64,000 nt of DNA from Sphingopyxis sp. (GTDB lineage: Bacteria > Pseudomonadota > Alphaproteobacteria > Sphingomonadales > Sphingomonadaceae), in NCBI GenBank assembly GCA_030145715.1, contig JAIXHQ010000002.1:62001-126000 (forward strand). Reading direction: 5' to 3'. Shown piece by piece: positions 50,019 through 58,924 of this stretch. Numbering within the stretch: the first letter of the stretch is position 1; each line of letters starts with the position of its first letter. The notes beneath the pieces are model-generated. The model saw only the letters and a program-made list of their open reading frames with translations. It was not told where the DNA came from and searched no databases. A program made the translations under genes and the position numbers.

Positions 50019-51837
50019 GCACCAACGCTTCGGCGGCGATCATCCGCGCTTCCGACCCAAGACCGACTTCGCGCAGCGCGCGGACGATATAATAGAGGTG
50101 ATAGGGCGGCACTTTCGACCATTCGCCCTGCATCCCCGCCGCCGCGAGCAGCGCCACCATGCCCGGTTCGCGCCGTTCCGCCGCGGCCATGATCGCCCGC
50201 GACCAGCGCGTCTGCTTGCCCAGATCGACCTTCAGATCGCCCGCCGCCGACGCCGCCGCCCCGGCATCGATCCGGCCAAGGCCCGCCAGACCGGCCAGCA
50301 GGAATTTCGATCGCAGCATGTCGGCGCTGTCGTCGTCGCCCGAAAACTGACCGACGGCGCCCGCGCTCATCCCGGTCAGCGCGCGCGGCGAACCGACGGC
50401 GAGGACGCCCCAAGCGTGGCTGCCCACCGACACTTTCGGCACCCAAGCGACCGCATTTTCATCATAGCCGCCCGCCAGCATCGATCCGATCAATTGCCAC
50501 GGGTCGCCGCCCACGTCCGTATTGGGAGAGAGGGCAGCGGCGGCGCGCGCCGTCGCGACCATCGACGCATAACGCTGGGTCGGCGAAGACCCGGCACCCC
50601 ACAGGCGTTCCATCGCGGCATAGCGATCGGCGCCGCGCGCCAGGCGAAAGGCGCCGCGCAATTGTTCGGCCTGGGTCGCCAGCGCCTCGGCCGGTTCCTC
50701 CTCGCTCGCCGCCGCGCTGAGCAGCGAGACATATGCCTCGCTCGACAACACGCCGCGCGCCGCCGCCTCTGGCGCCGCGGCAACGCGGTTCGCCATGTCG
50801 GTCATCGGCGCAAGCACCGTCCAGCCCTTCATATAGGCGGGCGCCGACGTTCGCAGCGGTTCGGGGACGGGGATCGCCGTCGCGGTCGCCATACCGAAAC
50901 GCCAGCTTGTCAGCCGGTCGATATTCTCCCACTCGATTGTCGTCGAACGGCGACCGCTGCCCGTCGCGCCCAGGACGCGTTCGGCAAGCAATATGTCAAA
51001 ATTCGAAATCCGGCCGCTCGATCGCACCCGGCTGATCGCCCATCCGGCCGGGCCAGCCTCTCCCGACAGGCCCGCACAGATGGCCGCAGACAGGCGCCAC
51101 GCCTGTTCGTCGCCGCTGGCAAGGCCCGCCGGAACATAGGGACACATGCCCGCCGGATCGGCGTTGGCAAGATAGGCCTGTTGCGCCGCCGCGATCATGC
51201 GCGGGCTGGCGCGGTCATAATCGACCGACTGCACAATCCAGCGCGCGGTGATCGATTCGCCCATCCGAAGCAACAGCGCGGCGCGATCGGCGGCCAGGTC
51301 GGCGCCGTTGATCGTGCCGGGCGTGTCGATCGCCGACGCCAGCGAACGGCGAAGCAGGATCTGGCCCCAGCGCGAGGCAAGTTCGCCGTTCGTCCGGCGC
51401 ATGATCGCGGCGGCATATTGACCGCGTACGCCAAATGCGTCGGGCGCCAGCCCGCCCGTTTCGGGCGTCAGCGGCCCGATGCGGGTCAGCAGGCGGCGCG
51501 CGCCCGGCGGCAGGTCATATTTCAGCCCGCCCGATGCGACCTCCTCGCCCTCTTCGCCCTCTTCATCGTCGCCGCCATCGTCCGCCGCCATGCTGGGCGG
51601 CGGGGCGCCCACGGTCGGAACGACGGGTAGCGGGCCCGCGCCGTTTTTGGGCGTCGAGCCCGGCGCCGGGGTCGCGGTGGGCGACGGCGTGGGCGACGGG
51701 CGCGACGCGGGCGCGTCGGCGGGGCCGCCAAAACCTTCGGGCAAAAGCGATTCCTGCGCCAGTGCGGGCAGGACCAATGCGGCGGCCATCGCCGTTCCCG
51801 ACAGCGCCAACGCCAGCGATACTGTCCGCGCCCTCAT
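50011..51837 (-). CDS. large secreted protein of unknown function
   Basis: A 608-aa protein I do not recognise. A signal peptide ends PALAQ (about residue 27). Residues 40-100 are low-complexity: a Pro/Thr/Ser-rich stretch, then a run of Asp/Glu/Gly, then KYDLPPGARRLLTRIG. The rest (about 110-600) is Ala-rich and mostly helical in pattern, with repeated AAxxxLLxxAG-type segments, suggesting an alpha-solenoid. There are only two cysteines. Its stop overlaps xerD by 8 bases and it is divergent from aroK with a gap of 191 bases. It probably acts in the periplasm; no enzyme motif is visible. Confidence 0.8.
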   Translation of the reverse strand: MRARTVSLALALSGTAMAAALVLPALAQESLLPEGFGGPADAPASRPSPTPSPTATPAPGSTPKNGAGPLPVVPTVGAPPPSMAADDGGDDEEGEEGEEVASGGLKYDLPPGARRLLTRIGPLTPETGGLAPDAFGVRGQYAAAIMRRTNGELASRWGQILLRRSLASAIDTPGTINGADLAADRAALLLRMGESITARWIVQSVDYDRASPRMIAAAQQAYLANADPAGMCPYVPAGLASGDEQAWRLSAAICAGLSGEAGPAGWAISRVRSSGRISNFDILLAERVLGATGSGRRSTTIEWENIDRLTSWRFGMATATAIPVPEPLRTSAPAYMKGWTVLAPMTDMANRVAAAPEAAARGVLSSEAYVSLLSAAASEEEPAEALATQAEQLRGAFRLARGADRYAAMERLWGAGSSPTQRYASMVATARAAAALSPNTDVGGDPWQLIGSMLAGGYDENAVAWVPKVSVGSHAWGVLAVGSPRALTGMSAGAVGQFSGDDDSADMLRSKFLLAGLAGLGRIDAGAAASAAGDLKVDLGKQTRWSRAIMAAAERREPGMVALLAAAGMQGEWSKVPPYHLYYIVRALREVGLGSEARMIAAEALVRV

Positions 51838-52028
51838 CGTGCGGCGCCTGTGGGTTGGGCGTATTCGGCCATGTTTCCGGTCACATCCATCTCAATCATT
51901 CGGGGCTGCCGCCGCCTTTCCCGATCTGCGCCATGTGCGCAACATCCAATGCGGTCGTTCGGCCCGCGCTGCGCCCGCGTAGCAAAACCATTGTCCCGCG
52001 CGCCTTGCGCGGTATAGCCGCGCGCACC

Positions 52029-52604
52029 ATGTCGCGAAACCCGAAAAGCCCGGCGCCAAAGCCATCCGATGCGATCGCCGCGTCGATCCGTGAGCGGTCG
52101 ATCGTGCTCGTCGGCCTGATGGGATCGGGGAAATCGACGATCGGCCGCCGTCTCGCGCAACGGCTGGACATGCGATTCGCGGACGCCGACGACGAGATTG
52201 AGCGCGCCGCCGACATGACCATTTCCGACATTTTCGCGCGGTTCGGCGAAGCGCATTTTCGCGACGGCGAACGCCGGGTGATCGCGCGGCTGCTTGCCGG
52301 GCCGCCGTTGGTCCTCGCAACCGGCGGGGGCGCATTCATCAACGACGAGACACGCGCGCTGATCCTGCGGGACAGCCTGTGCATCTGGCTGGACGCCGAT
52401 ATACCGACATTGGTCGATCGCGTCGGCCGCCGCAGCCACCGCCCGCTTTTGAAAGACCGCGACCCCGGCGAGGTGCTTCGCGAACTCGCCGCCGTCCGCA
52501 ACCCGCTTTACGCCGAGGCGCATCTGCGCATCAGTTCGGCGAGCACGCCGCACGATCATACGGTGCGCGCCATCATGGGAGCATTGGCCACATGCAAAAA
52601 CTGA
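52029..52604 (+). CDS. aroK: shikimate kinase
   Basis: Phosphorylates shikimate with ATP in aromatic amino acid synthesis. A 191-aa protein from the ATG at 52029. Walker A is LVGLMGSGKSTIGRRLA (about 28-42), followed by the substrate Asp in DADDEIE, ATGGGAF for shikimate binding and the lid RSHRPLL. The N-terminal 20 residues are extra relative to short family members. It overlaps aroB by 13 bases, the classical aroK-aroB pairing. The much longer frame beginning at 51435 overlaps the divergent unknown gene and is rejected. Confidence 0.95.
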   Translation: MSRNPKSPAPKPSDAIAASIRERSIVLVGLMGSGKSTIGRRLAQRLDMRFADADDEIERAADMTISDIFARFGEAHFRDGERRVIARLLAGPPLVLATGGGAFINDETRALILRDSLCIWLDADIPTLVDRVGRRSHRPLLKDRDPGEVLRELAAVRNPLYAEAHLRISSASTPHDHTVRAIMGALATCKN

Positions 52605-53686
52605 CCGTCGAGCTGGGCACACGCAGCTATCCCATCCTGATCGGCGACGGGCTGATCCGCAGCATGGGACAACATGTCGCGCCGCTGTTGAAACGACCGC
52701 GCACGATGATCGTCACCGATGCCCATGTCGCCGACCATTATCTGGCCCCGCTCGGCGCCTCGCTGGGCATGGAGGGCATATCCTTTTCCTCCTTCGTCCT
52801 CGAACCGGGAGAGGCGACGAAAAGCTGGGCCGGCCTTGCCCGCCTGACCGAGTGGCTGATCGGCGAAGGCGTCGAACGCGGCGATCATGTGATCGCGCTG
52901 GGCGGCGGCGTCATCGGCGATCTGGTCGGGTTCGCCTGTTCGATCGTCAAGCGCGGATGCAACTTCATCCAGGTGCCGACCACCCTGCTGGCGCAGGTCG
53001 ACAGCAGCGTCGGCGGCAAGACGGCGATCAACGTGCCCGCGGGCAAGAATCTGATCGGCGCCTTTCACCAGCCCGCGCTCGTCGTCATCGACCCCGCGAC
53101 GCTCGAAACGCTGCCCCGCCGCGACCTTGGCGCCGGCTATGCCGAAGTCGTCAAATATGGCCTGATCGACGATCCGGAATTTTTTGGCTGGTGCGAGGCG
53201 CATGGCGCGGCGTTGCTCGCGGGGGACAGCGCGGCGCGTCACAAGGCGATCGCGCACAGCGTCGCGGCCAAAGCGCGCATCGTCGCCGCCGACGAACGCG
53301 AAACGCAGGACATTCGCGCGCTGCTCAACCTCGGCCACAGCTTTGGTCACGCGCTGGAGGCGGAAACCGGCTATTCGGACCGGCTGCTCCATGGCGAAGC
53401 GGTGGCGGCGGGCATGGTGCTGGCGCATCAATTTTCGGCGGCGAACGGCCTGTGCGCCGCCGAAGACGCCGAACGGGTGCGCGCACATCTGGCCAGCGTC
53501 GACCTGCCGCACAGCCTGGCCAGCGCGGGCGTCAACGCCGACGGCCGGACGCTGGCGGCGCATATGGCGCATGACAAAAAGGTGCGCGGCGGCAAATTGC
53601 CGCTGATCCTGACGCGCGGCATCGGACAAAGCTTTGTCACCGAAGACTATGGGCTGGACAGGGTCGCGGCGTTTCTCGACGCCTGA
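52592..53686 (+). CDS. aroB: 3-dehydroquinate synthase
   Basis: Converts DAHP to 3-dehydroquinate, second step of the shikimate pathway, using NAD+ and a divalent metal. The 364-aa protein has the NAD-binding GGGVIGDLVGF, the PTTLLAQVDSSVGGKTAINVP signature and the metal ligands Glu in GYAEVVKYG, His in NLGHSFGHALE and the later His in LLHGEAVAAGM. It starts within the 3' end of aroK, so the two are translationally coupled. It converges on the antiporter gene. Confidence 0.97.
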   Translation: MQKLTVELGTRSYPILIGDGLIRSMGQHVAPLLKRPRTMIVTDAHVADHYLAPLGASLGMEGISFSSFVLEPGEATKSWAGLARLTEWLIGEGVERGDHVIALGGGVIGDLVGFACSIVKRGCNFIQVPTTLLAQVDSSVGGKTAINVPAGKNLIGAFHQPALVVIDPATLETLPRRDLGAGYAEVVKYGLIDDPEFFGWCEAHGAALLAGDSAARHKAIAHSVAAKARIVAADERETQDIRALLNLGHSFGHALEAETGYSDRLLHGEAVAAGMVLAHQFSAANGLCAAEDAERVRAHLASVDLPHSLASAGVNADGRTLAAHMAHDKKVRGGKLPLILTRGIGQSFVTEDYGLDRVAAFLDA

Positions 53687-53769
53687 ACGCGGCCCGAAAT
53701 GGCCGGACATTCGGCCTTAACGCGACAAGGGATTTGCGTGGACGCTGATAAGCTGTCCCCTTGGTTGCT

Positions 53770-55662
53770 TTAGCCGGGGGCGCCTTCTGCCGACGATCCG
53801 GCCTCGGCCTCTTCCTTTGCCAGCTTGGCCGCGTGGCGCCGTTCGCGCAGCGTTTCCAGCACGCTGGCCGCCTGCCGACCGCCACCGGCGATGAAGCGGT
53901 GGTCCATGCCGGCGCGCAGATCGCCTTCGCTGATCTGGGCATGGAGCCGTTCGGAGTCGAGGTGACGAAGCGCCTGTTCGACGTCGGCGATCTCGGCCTC
54001 GCTGACGTCGATCTGCTTGAGCGCGAGCAACCCCATCGCGATCGAGCTTTCAAAAGTTTCGCGCACCGCGCCATCGACGCCCGCGCCGTCGATCGCCATC
54101 AATTGGCGCCGGTCAAAGACGCGGACCAGGATTTTCGCCTTTGGAAAGGCCTTGACGACCGGCTTCAACGCCTCTGCATCCACGCTGCGGTCGTCGGTGC
54201 AGAAAATGATGAGCCGCGCCTCGTCGGCATCGGCGCGGCGCAGCACGTCGACCTTCAGCCCGTCGCCATAATAGACCTTGGTATCATAGCGGCCCGACAG
54301 TTCGATCTGGCTCGGCTTTTTGTCGATCAGCGTCACCGAACAATCGACCGCGTTCAGCATTTGCGTGACGATCTGACCGAACCGGCCATAGCCGACGACG
54401 ATCGCCGAACCACGCGGCGCATGTTCGGGGCCGTCCATGTCCGATCCGTCGCTTTCGGGCGCCAGTTCCAGATTGCGGGCGAACAGCATCAGAAAGGGTG
54501 TCGACATCATCGACAGCGTCACCACGGCGCTGAACAGGCTGGCCGCCGCCGGTTCGATCAACAGCGCGTCGGTCGCCTGCGTGAACAGCAGGAAACCGAA
54601 TTCGCCGCCCTGACTGAGCAACAGCCCCAGCCCCAATGCGGCTTTCCACGGCTTTCCGAACAGATGCACGATGACGGTCAGCACCGACAGCTTGACCACC
54701 ACCAGCCCCGCCGCGAGCGCGACGACCAACAGCGGCCGCGCCAGCACCGCCTGAATGTCGAGCACCATCCCGACAGCCAGGAAAAACAGCCCGAGCAGCA
54801 CCAGGCGGAACGGTTCGACGTCGGCCTCTATCTCGTGACGATAGGGCGAATCGGCGAGCATCACGCCCGCGATGAACGCGCCCAGCGCCGTCGACAGGTG
54901 CATCGAGTGCATGAATGCCGCGCTGGCAAGGACGACGAGCAGCCCGACGACGACGAACAATTCGCGTTCGCCATAGCGGCCGACGACGCGCAGCAACGGA
55001 TTGACGACGAAACGCCCGACAAGGACGAGGACGACGATCGCCCACAGGGTAAAGAAAGCGGTCTGCCATCCCGGCGGCGCGTCGGGGTTGGCGGGCGCGC
55101 GCGACAAGGCCGCCACGATGGTAATCATCGGAACGATCGCCAGATCCTGAAACAACAGGATCGAAAAGGCCTTTTCGCCGAAGGGCGAATTGATGCGGCC
55201 CGAACTTTTCAGGCTGGGCAACACCTGCGCGGTCGAGGACAGCGCCAGCGGCAGGCCCAGCGCGAGCGCCGCCTGCCAACTGAAACCCAGCGTCACGATG
55301 ATCAGGCCCGTCAGAATCAACCCGGTCACGACGACCTGTGCGAGGCCAAGGCCAAAGATCGCGCGGCGCAGATCCCACAGCCGGCGCGGATGCAGTTCCA
55401 GCCCGACCAGAAAGAGCAGGAAGGCGATCCCGATTTCGGCAAAGGCCAGTTTCGATTCGCCGCCGCCGACCAGCCCCAGCCCGTGCGGCCCGACCAGCGC
55501 GCCCGCCAAAAGATAGCCCAGCACCGCACCCAGCCCGAGCCGGCGGAACGCCATGACGAATAATGTGGCGACGCCCAGCAGGATCGTCGCTTCGAACAAC
55601 ATGGTGCTGGTCGATCCGGCGGCGGCGGCGTCGGTCGCCGCGGCGAGCATCAACAGGGTCAT
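53770..55662 (-). CDS. KefB/KefC-type monovalent cation:proton antiporter
   Basis: A 630-aa CPA2-family transporter. Residues about 20-390 hold a dozen hydrophobic segments (for example FLLFLVGLELHPRRLW and GAFIAGVMLADSPYRHEIE, typical of KefB/KefC). Residues about 405-530 form an RCK/TrkA-N domain with VVGYGRFGQIVTQML binding NAD(H) or glutathione. It probably exports K+ in exchange for H+ under electrophile stress. No KefG/KefF partner is adjacent. The ATG at 55662 overlaps the NifU/IscU-like stop as ATGA. Confidence 0.92.
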   Translation of the reverse strand: MTLLMLAAATDAAAAGSTSTMLFEATILLGVATLFVMAFRRLGLGAVLGYLLAGALVGPHGLGLVGGGESKLAFAEIGIAFLLFLVGLELHPRRLWDLRRAIFGLGLAQVVVTGLILTGLIIVTLGFSWQAALALGLPLALSSTAQVLPSLKSSGRINSPFGEKAFSILLFQDLAIVPMITIVAALSRAPANPDAPPGWQTAFFTLWAIVVLVLVGRFVVNPLLRVVGRYGERELFVVVGLLVVLASAAFMHSMHLSTALGAFIAGVMLADSPYRHEIEADVEPFRLVLLGLFFLAVGMVLDIQAVLARPLLVVALAAGLVVVKLSVLTVIVHLFGKPWKAALGLGLLLSQGGEFGFLLFTQATDALLIEPAAASLFSAVVTLSMMSTPFLMLFARNLELAPESDGSDMDGPEHAPRGSAIVVGYGRFGQIVTQMLNAVDCSVTLIDKKPSQIELSGRYDTKVYYGDGLKVDVLRRADADEARLIIFCTDDRSVDAEALKPVVKAFPKAKILVRVFDRRQLMAIDGAGVDGAVRETFESSIAMGLLALKQIDVSEAEIADVEQALRHLDSERLHAQISEGDLRAGMDHRFIAGGGRQAASVLETLRERRHAAKLAKEEAEAGSSAEGAPG

Positions 55663-56090
55663 GCCCGCACCGCCGCTTTTTCGAGCGCGATCGCAGCGGC
55701 ATCGAACGGCAGCAGGATCGCACCCTGGCGCGCCGGATAGTCGCGCGCCGGTGCCAAAAGATCGAAGCCCGGCCAATCGGGCGTGTCGCCCGTGCCGCCG
55801 AACCAGTCCGCAATCGCATCGCGCGCCGCCCGAATGGCGTCCCGATCGCGGCCCGGCGCGTGGCGCGCCAGCAGCGTTGCCGCCGCCTGTCCCAGCGCGC
55901 AGGCTTCGACATGCATCCCGACGCCGGTCACGCGCCCGGCGGCATCGACATCAAGGTCGAGAATGATCCGGCTGCCGCACAGCGGCGCCCGCGCGCTGGC
56001 ATGATAGCGCGCCTCTGGTCGCGGCAAATGTTCCGCGGTCGCGACGGCCAGCGCCAATATGTCGCGATTATAGAGCGGTGCGCTGCTCAT
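55659..56090 (-). CDS. NifU/IscU-like iron-sulfur scaffold-related protein
   Basis: A 143-aa protein with the fold pattern of IscU/NifU N-domains: YHASARAPLCGSRIILDLDVDAAGRVTGVGMHVEACALGQAAATLL. Two of the three scaffold cysteines are visible (in APLCGSR and VEACALGQ). The third, expected near the C-terminus, is not present, so cluster assembly as a free scaffold is doubtful. It may act as a carrier or have another role. ATGA overlaps couple it to cvpA upstream and the Kef-type antiporter downstream. Confidence 0.8.
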   Translation of the reverse strand: MSSAPLYNRDILALAVATAEHLPRPEARYHASARAPLCGSRIILDLDVDAAGRVTGVGMHVEACALGQAAATLLARHAPGRDRDAIRAARDAIADWFGGTGDTPDWPGFDLLAPARDYPARQGAILLPFDAAAIALEKAAVRA

Positions 56091-56620
56091 TCGCCGGCCT
56101 TTGCCTCTGCCTCTCGCGCGGCGGCGCGGCGTTCGGCGATCACCTTGCTGAGCGCGCTGCTCGTCGCGCTCAATGCCGGATAGGTGCGGCTGTCGGTCAC
56201 CCACGCCGGCCGCTGGGCATTGCCATAGCCGATGTCGTACAGCAGCGTGATCGCCATAAAGCCGATCGTCGCGATCAACAGCCCCTTGACCGCCCCGAAC
56301 CCGGCACCCAGTCCCCGATCGAACCCGCCGACCAGCGACGCGCGGCTGCGATGTCCCATCGCGCGCCCGGCCCATTTGGTGACGATGAAAACCGAACCAA
56401 AGAGCAGGACGAACGCCAGCATCGCCGCGCCACCGCCATCGCCCATCCAGCCGCCGAGCAGGTCGGTCGCCAGCGGGTGAAAGAAACGCACCGCCGCAAT
56501 CGCCAGAATCCAGGCGAGCAGGCTCGTCACCTCCTGCACCAGGCCGCGCGAAAAGCCGAGCAGCGCGCTGCCGCCGACAAGCGTCAGCACGATGATGTCC
56601 AGAGCCGTCAGACTTCCCAT
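56087..56620 (-). CDS. cvpA: CvpA family membrane protein
   Basis: A 177-aa inner-membrane protein with four hydrophobic segments, opening LTALDIIVLTLVGGSALLGFSRGLVQEV, the conserved N-terminal signature of CvpA, and LLIATIGFMAITLLYDI near residue 125. The C-terminal 40 residues are charged and probably cytoplasmic. CvpA is tied to colicin V export and membrane homeostasis in known species. It is 10 bases from radA and overlaps the NifU/IscU-like gene by 4 bases, so radA-cvpA-iscU-like-kef reads as one unit. Confidence 0.93.
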   Translation of the reverse strand: MGSLTALDIIVLTLVGGSALLGFSRGLVQEVTSLLAWILAIAAVRFFHPLATDLLGGWMGDGGGAAMLAFVLLFGSVFIVTKWAGRAMGHRSRASLVGGFDRGLGAGFGAVKGLLIATIGFMAITLLYDIGYGNAQRPAWVTDSRTYPALSATSSALSKVIAERRAAAREAEAKAGE

Positions 56621-56630
56621 TTGCCGGTCG

Positions 56631-57992
56631 CTAGTCGCGCCCGAGCATCAGGTCAACGAGTTCGCCGAGGCGACCGAAACCCGTGACCGAAATCCCGCCG
56701 ACCGGCTTCATCCCCCTTGGCCCCCAGCCGCGCGAAAAACCCAGCTTTGCCGCCTCGCGCAGCCGCAGCCCGTCGTGCGATACCTGTCGCACCTCGCCCG
56801 ACAGCGACAATTCGCCGAATATGATCGCATCGGCGGGAACCGGCCGTTCGCTGAATGCCGAAATCAGCGCCGCCGCGACCGCGAGATCGGCCGCCGGATC
56901 GGTCAGGCGATAACCGCCCGCGATGTTCAGATAAACCTCCGCCGCCCCCATTTGCAGCCCGCAGCGCGCCTCCAGCACCGCCAGCACCATCGCCAGCCGC
57001 CCGCTGTCCCAGCCGACGACGGCGCGGCGCGGGGTCGCCCCGCTCGCCAACCGCACGGTCAGCGCCTGCACCTCGACCAGCACGGGCCGCGTCCCTTCGA
57101 GCGCGGGAAAGACGACCGATCCCGGCACGTCGCGGCTGCGATCGGTCAGGAACAGGCTGGACGGATTGGACACCTCGCCCAGCCCCTCTTCGCCCATCGC
57201 GAACACGCCGATTTCGTCCGTGCCGCCAAAGCGGTTCTTTACCGCGCGCAGGATGCGATATTGGTGGCTGCGTTCCCCCTCAAACGCCAGCACGGTATCG
57301 ACCATATGTTCCAGCACGCGCGGCCCCGCGATCGTCCCGTCCTTGGTCACATGGCCGACCAGCACGATCGCGGCGCCGCTGTCCTTGGCATAGCGGATCA
57401 GTTCCTGCGCGCTGGCGCGGACCTGGCTGACCGTGCCGGGGGCGCTGTCGATCAGGTCGCTGTGCATCGTCTGGATCGAATCGATCACCACGAAATCGGC
57501 GGTCCGGCTGTCGAGCGTCGCGAGGATGTCGCGCACCGACGTCGCGCTGGCGAGCGCGACCGGCGCATCGCCCAGCCCCAGCCGCTGGGCGCGCAGCCGC
57601 ACCTGCGCCGCCGCTTCCTCGCCGCTGATATAGACGACCGACCGGCCCGCCTTTGCCAGCCGCCCCGCCGCCTGTAACAACAGGGTCGATTTGCCGATCC
57701 CCGGATCGCCGCCGATCAGCGTCGCCGATCCCGCGACGAATCCGCCGCCGAGCGCACGGTCGAACTCCGTGATGCCGCACAGCATCCGTTCGGGCATCCT
57801 GCTTTCGGCATTCAGCGTTTCGAGCGCGATCGCGCGGCCGCCTTTGCTGAGGTCATGCTTGGCCGAAAAGGCGGTTTCGCCCGCTTCCTCGACCAAGCTG
57901 TTCCACTCGCCGCAATCGGCGCACTGCCCCTGCCAGCGATGGCTGGCCGATCCGCAATTCTGGCAGACATAGTGACGCTTTGCTTTGGCCAT
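56631..57992 (-). CDS. radA: DNA repair protein RadA
   Basis: Branch-migration ATPase of the RecA/DnaB type in recombinational repair. The 453-aa protein starts with a four-Cys zinc finger (YVCQNCG and QCADCGEW), then Walker A GGDPGIGKSTLL (about 93-104), the RadA-specific KNRFGGTDEIGVF motif and a Lon-like C-terminal domain (ALTVRLASG, AGGYRLTDPAADLAVAAAL). Length and order are standard. It is the first gene of the radA-cvpA operon. Confidence 0.96.
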   Translation of the reverse strand: MAKAKRHYVCQNCGSASHRWQGQCADCGEWNSLVEEAGETAFSAKHDLSKGGRAIALETLNAESRMPERMLCGITEFDRALGGGFVAGSATLIGGDPGIGKSTLLLQAAGRLAKAGRSVVYISGEEAAAQVRLRAQRLGLGDAPVALASATSVRDILATLDSRTADFVVIDSIQTMHSDLIDSAPGTVSQVRASAQELIRYAKDSGAAIVLVGHVTKDGTIAGPRVLEHMVDTVLAFEGERSHQYRILRAVKNRFGGTDEIGVFAMGEEGLGEVSNPSSLFLTDRSRDVPGSVVFPALEGTRPVLVEVQALTVRLASGATPRRAVVGWDSGRLAMVLAVLEARCGLQMGAAEVYLNIAGGYRLTDPAADLAVAAALISAFSERPVPADAIIFGELSLSGEVRQVSHDGLRLREAAKLGFSRGWGPRGMKPVGGISVTGFGRLGELVDLMLGRD

Positions 57993-58041
57993 GACTGGCG
58001 CTTAGCGGGAACATATATGGAACACCAGCACTTTCCACATC

Positions 58042-58118
58042 CGTCATTGCGAGCGTAGCGAAGCAATCCAGAGCGGTTGCTGCTGGCTCTGGATTGCTTC
58101 GCTACGCTCGCAATGACG
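58042..58118. repeat. perfect 33-base intergenic palindrome
   Basis: Arms 58042-58074 and 58086-58118 are exact inverted copies around an 11-base loop. The core CATTGCGAGCGTAGCGAAG and its continuation resembles a dispersed repeat of sphingomonad genomes (recollection). It lies between the divergent radA and transaldolase genes and would form a very stable hairpin in either transcript. It is probably a REP/MITE-type element. Confidence 0.85.
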
Positions 58119-58180
58119 AGGAAAGGGCTCTAGGGCGAATCCAGCCCCGAATCACTCGTCCCAAAAGGAACGCCTGCGTC

Positions 58181-58831
58181 ATGAAATTCTTTGCCGACAC
58201 CGCCGAAATCGCCGACATTCAGGAACTGGCCGCGACCGGCCTGCTCGACGGCGTCACCACCAACCCGTCACTGATCGCCAAGTCGGGCCGCGATTTCAAG
58301 GAAGTGACCAAGGAAATCTGTGCGCTGACCACCGGCCCCGTATCAGCAGAGGTCGTCGCGCTGGATCATGCGACGATGATGAAGGAGGCCGAAATCCTGC
58401 GCAAGATCGCCGACAATGTCTGCATCAAGGTGCCGTTGACGATCGACGGGCTCAAGACCTGCAAGGCGCTGACCAGCGACGGCACGATGGTCAATGTCAC
58501 CCTGTGTTTTTCCGCGGCGCAGGCGCTGCTCGCGGCAAAGGCCGGCGCGACCTTTGTCTCGCCTTTCGTGGGCCGCCACGACGACAATGGTTTCGACGGG
58601 ATGCAGTTGATCGCCGACATCCGGCTGATCTATGACAATTATGCCTATGACACCGAAATCCTGGTCGCCAGCGTCCGCCACGGCATCCATGTGCTGGAAG
58701 CCGCAAAGATCGGCGCCGACGTGATGACCGCGCCGCCGTCGGTCATCAAGGGCCTGTTCAAGCATATCCTGACCGAAAAGGGCATCGAGGGTTTCCTCGC
58801 CGACTGGGCAAAGACCGGCCAGTCGATCTGA
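58181..58831 (+). CDS. tal: transaldolase (fructose-6-phosphate aldolase-like, small type)
   Basis: A 216-aa TalC/FSA-type transaldolase moving a dihydroxyacetone unit in the pentose phosphate pathway. It has [22 protein letters not shown], the Schiff-base Lys in [28 protein letters not shown] and PFVGRHDD. An ATG at 58181 with AAAAGGAA 10-12 bases upstream is the only sensible start; the longer frame from 58094 begins in the palindrome. The gene stands alone on the plus strand between the palindrome and the enoyl-CoA hydratase gene. Confidence 0.93.
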   Translation: MKFFADTAEIADIQELAATGLLDGVTTNPSLIAKSGRDFKEVTKEICALTTGPVSAEVVALDHATMMKEAEILRKIADNVCIKVPLTIDGLKTCKALTSDGTMVNVTLCFSAAQALLAAKAGATFVSPFVGRHDDNGFDGMQLIADIRLIYDNYAYDTEILVASVRHGIHVLEAAKIGADVMTAPPSVIKGLFKHILTEKGIEGFLADWAKTGQSI

Positions 58832-58865
58832 TCCGCGCCGCCCTTGCGAGGAGCGATATGACGAT

Positions 58866-58893
58866 GGGCGGTTGACGTAAACGTCAACCGCCC
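58866..58893. promoter_or_regulatory. 26-base palindromic operator candidate before an acyl-CoA degradation pair
   Basis: Arms 58866-58878 and 58881-58893 are perfect inverted copies; the core reads TTGACGTAAACGTCAA. It is 31 bases before the start of the enoyl-CoA hydratase gene, the position of an operator or -10/-35 spacer. The core resembles, as I recall it, sites of LiuR-type MerR regulators of branched-chain acyl-CoA degradation (ACGT-N2-ACGT-like). Identity of the regulator is inference. Confidence 0.65.
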
Positions 58894-58924
58894 GCGATAC
58901 TCGCCCGAAAGGGAGAGATTCGCG

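Noticed and set aside
53761-55563. 600-codon plus-strand frame
   Set aside because: Antisense to the Kef-type antiporter; it is Gln/Arg/His-rich low-complexity and has no recognisable domain.
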